From Desulfocapsa sp. (lineage in GTDB: Bacteria; Desulfobacterota; Desulfobulbia; Desulfobulbales; Desulfocapsaceae), in assembly GCA_029935135.1 (NCBI GenBank), contig JAOZKX010000136.1, positions 1 through 6,358 of the forward strand: a stretch of DNA of 6,358 nt, in the 5' to 3' direction. The notes under the pieces are model-generated. The model was not told the origin of the DNA. It searched no databases and was given only the letters and a program-made list of their open reading frames with translations. The position numbers and the translations under genes are program-made. Positions 5,801-6,358 of this stretch are shown one piece after another. The number at the start of each line of letters is the position of its first letter. Position 1 is the stretch's first letter.

Positions 5801-5834
5801 CCCTTACTCTCAGGGCCAGAGCAGGGTGGAATAA
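2814..5834 (+). CDS. MrfA/YprA-type DUF1998 helicase fused to an MrfB/YprB-like DEDD exonuclease
   Basis: A 1006-residue cytoplasmic DNA-repair-type protein. Residues 50-410 are a superfamily 2 helicase core: Walker A ATPTASGKS (86-94), PLKALAQDQ (118-126), motif II DEVH (202-205), SAT (239-241), TSALELGIDIG (357-367) and motif VI QRGGRVGR (386-393). Residues 430-760 match the DUF1998/Hrq1-like C-terminal region, ending in a cysteine cluster C725, C727, C731, C734, C740 in the pattern expected for the MrfA zinc site. Residues 809-985 are an RNase H-fold exonuclease: D815 and E817 in FDLET, D879 in NNRRFD, and Y947-x3-D951 in YCKQD, a complete DEDDy set. In Bacillus subtilis MrfA and MrfB are separate proteins needed for one mitomycin C repair pathway; fusion implies coupled unwinding and 3'-5' degradation. 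The TPR part of MrfB is absent. The ATG at 2814 is the only start that keeps the conserved N-terminus; its Shine-Dalgarno is poor. Confidence 0.92.
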   Translation: MRRTHQSLEQKSIAEYLQALKASKKYGPQVVCHRSFPEETGSWRSPVCSIAEPLTDWLKHLGITQLYEHQAEALELTGAGKDIIAATPTASGKSMIYNLPVLDAVLHDTTAKALYLFPLKALAQDQLRVLQGFERFSGWKEQNSSPLAALYDGDTSAWKRKKIRTNMPNILISNPDMLHLSFLPYHHNWVHFFRHLRYIIIDEVHTYKGVFGSHMAWVLRRLQRLLEYYKADPVFILLSATIGNPEELGRTLINRPVSTITTSGAPRAKRHMLFVNPWDSASHTACQLLEAALKRGIRTIVYTQSRKMTELITMWTQPRLGKLAGKLSSYRSGFLPEERRDIETRLSSGELLGVISTSALELGIDIGNLDLCILVGYPGSIMASWQRGGRVGRGGQESAVILIAQEDGLDQYFMRNPSDFFDRDMESAVLNPLNPEIMEKHLHCAAAELTLVREELAHCEVQIKQAVQDLTRKTVLLQSADGDEWFATRKFPQRLLSLRGSGRQLQIIDGESGEVLGGIDGQRALKECHPGAVYLHSAKSWRVTRADIESQEIVVVPFTDSYYTRPLSEKHTEILEVFEQKSFAGYGVSLGKLLVREQVTGYQKKNKRSNKLITTERLDLPEQSFETVGIWLEIPLVSQEEMEEKKYHFMGAIHALEHAMIGMFPLLILCDRNDIGGISCPVHHQTAGAAVFIYDGYPGGIGLCSDAFSRIAQLLEQTERTVLDCNCTSGCPSCVHSPKCGSGNRPIDKDACLYLLRLLRRPQATYFTVDDFKDIALSADNEQISRIEVITGREETVSSSGTVLAQLPKHFGVFDLETKLSAKEVGGWHKADRMGISVAVVYDSQLDDFVTYLEDEVDLLLDHLFSLQMVVGFNNRRFDNQVLSGYTRRDLSELKTFDILEVVQEQLGYRLSLDRLAKHTLGTEKSADGLQALKWYKEGEIEKICHYCKQDVAITRDLFFFGLENDYFLFANKAGKLVRLPIDIGSRVARFGDGWGPYSQGQSRVE
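5799..5817. repeat. Inverted repeat at the convergent gene ends
   Basis: GGCCCT and AGGGCC form a perfect 6-bp GC-rich stem around a 7-base loop. The repeat lies inside the last codons of the helicase gene and across the stop codon of the converging SH3-domain gene. There is no T-tract on either strand, so I do not call an intrinsic terminator. It could weakly pause transcription from both sides or stabilise the SH3 mRNA 3' end. No better terminator is visible between the two genes because they overlap. Confidence 0.3.
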
Positions 5835-6268
5835 ATCCAGCCCACAGTACCCTGACTGTGACGAACCTTAATCCATTTCCCCTGGGTGGAAATCCTGGTG
5901 AGGACAACACCACGGTCGACATTTGCGACGATAGATGCATCTGTAGAGGGTTTTGAGCGCATGTTAATGGAGTTTTTTGCCTTAACAATTACAGTAGAGC
6001 CCGGTGCAACGAGAGAGGCAAAGATCCAGCCTTTATCATTTTCAAAGTCTGAAACTTTTAACCAGTCACCTTTTTTTTCAATGACCTTTAATGGGTAGCC
6101 TTTGAACAGCTCCATGTAGACCGGGAAGTTTGTGCCGGGTCCGGTGCGTACATTTATGCCATCCTTTTTAACACTGACAGTTTGAGCTGCCGCCGTTAAG
6201 GCAGGGATGAGTAGAAAAAATACAATGATGAAAAGGGCTGTTCGCTGGATTCTGGAGTAGGTATGCAT
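5810..6268 (-). CDS. Secreted protein with two bacterial SH3 domains
   Basis: A 152-residue protein with a clear Sec signal peptide: a basic start (MHTYSRIQR), a hydrophobic core at about 11-22, and a likely cleavage after ALTAAA near residue 28. The mature part is two tandem bacterial SH3 (SH3_3-like) repeats, residues 31-88 and 91-151. Each has the typical pattern of INVRTGPG or INMRSKPS near its start, then a GDW or GKW with following KV, and a closing GWI. Such domains bind peptidoglycan or partner proteins in the periplasm; no enzymatic domain is attached, so the role is probably structural or regulatory at the cell wall. I chose the ATG at 6268 because it gives a standard signal peptide. 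In-frame ATGs at 6322 and 6346 would add a long hydrophilic leader, though 6322 has a slightly better GGA upstream. The 3' end overlaps the helicase gene by 25 bp, tail to tail. Confidence 0.85.
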   Translation of the reverse strand: MHTYSRIQRTALFIIVFFLLIPALTAAAQTVSVKKDGINVRTGPGTNFPVYMELFKGYPLKVIEKKGDWLKVSDFENDKGWIFASLVAPGSTVIVKAKNSINMRSKPSTDASIVANVDRGVVLTRISTQGKWIKVRHSQGTVGWIYSTLLWP

Positions 6269-6358
6269 GATAAAAAAATATGGTTTTGGTTGGCGTGAAG
6301 TATTTCTCAATGAAGGTGGCATTATTTCATTTCCAATCCTAGTCATTTAGCATTATTG

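Noticed and set aside
2814..5834. Defence-system helicase-nuclease as an explanation of the fused protein
   Set aside because: The DUF1998 and zinc-cluster pattern fits the MrfA repair family, and the neighbours are housekeeping genes with no other defence component.

Overview
This is an ordinary-looking chromosomal segment. It holds a partial tRNA gene, four protein genes of normal size and one very small gene, packed closely with mixed orientation. Moderate GC content, AT-rich spacers, a double zinc-ribbon protein and multidomain aromatic-biosynthesis and helicase proteins suggest a Gram-negative anaerobe. A sulfur-cycling Desulfobacterota (Desulfobulbales-like) lineage is my best guess, but it rests on general impression of the proteins and not on a marker gene.

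Left part (1-1035, all minus strand). The 5' part of a tRNA-His(GTG) gene runs off the left edge, with its own sigma70-like promoter. Upstream of it on the minus strand lies a gene for a 216-residue protein of unknown function with a zinc ribbon at each end. A spacer of about 280 bp follows. It holds a perfect 13-bp palindrome, a hairpin and a previously unlisted 43-codon gene for a single-span membrane peptide.

Middle part (1036-2813). A 561-codon minus-strand gene encodes prephenate dehydratase, an ACT domain and prephenate dehydrogenase in one chain, so both terminal branches of Phe and Tyr synthesis are fused without a chorismate mutase domain. The 43-codon gene starts 13 nt after its stop and is probably co-transcribed. 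A 92-bp divergent spacer separates this operon from the helicase gene and carries a small inverted repeat with weak promoter-like elements for both directions.

Right part (2814-6358). A plus-strand gene encodes a 1006-residue protein that joins an MrfA/YprA-type (DUF1998, Hrq1-like) superfamily 2 helicase with a zinc cluster to a C-terminal DEDD-type exonuclease domain resembling MrfB/YprB. In Bacillus subtilis these are two separate proteins of a mitomycin C damage repair pathway; here they are one polypeptide, which is the most notable item in the window. Its 3' end overlaps by 25 bp the 3' end of a convergent gene for a secreted protein with two bacterial SH3 domains.

I saw no mobile element, CRISPR array, phage gene or defence island. 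The genes do not form one pathway: amino-acid synthesis, DNA repair and an envelope protein are simply neighbours.
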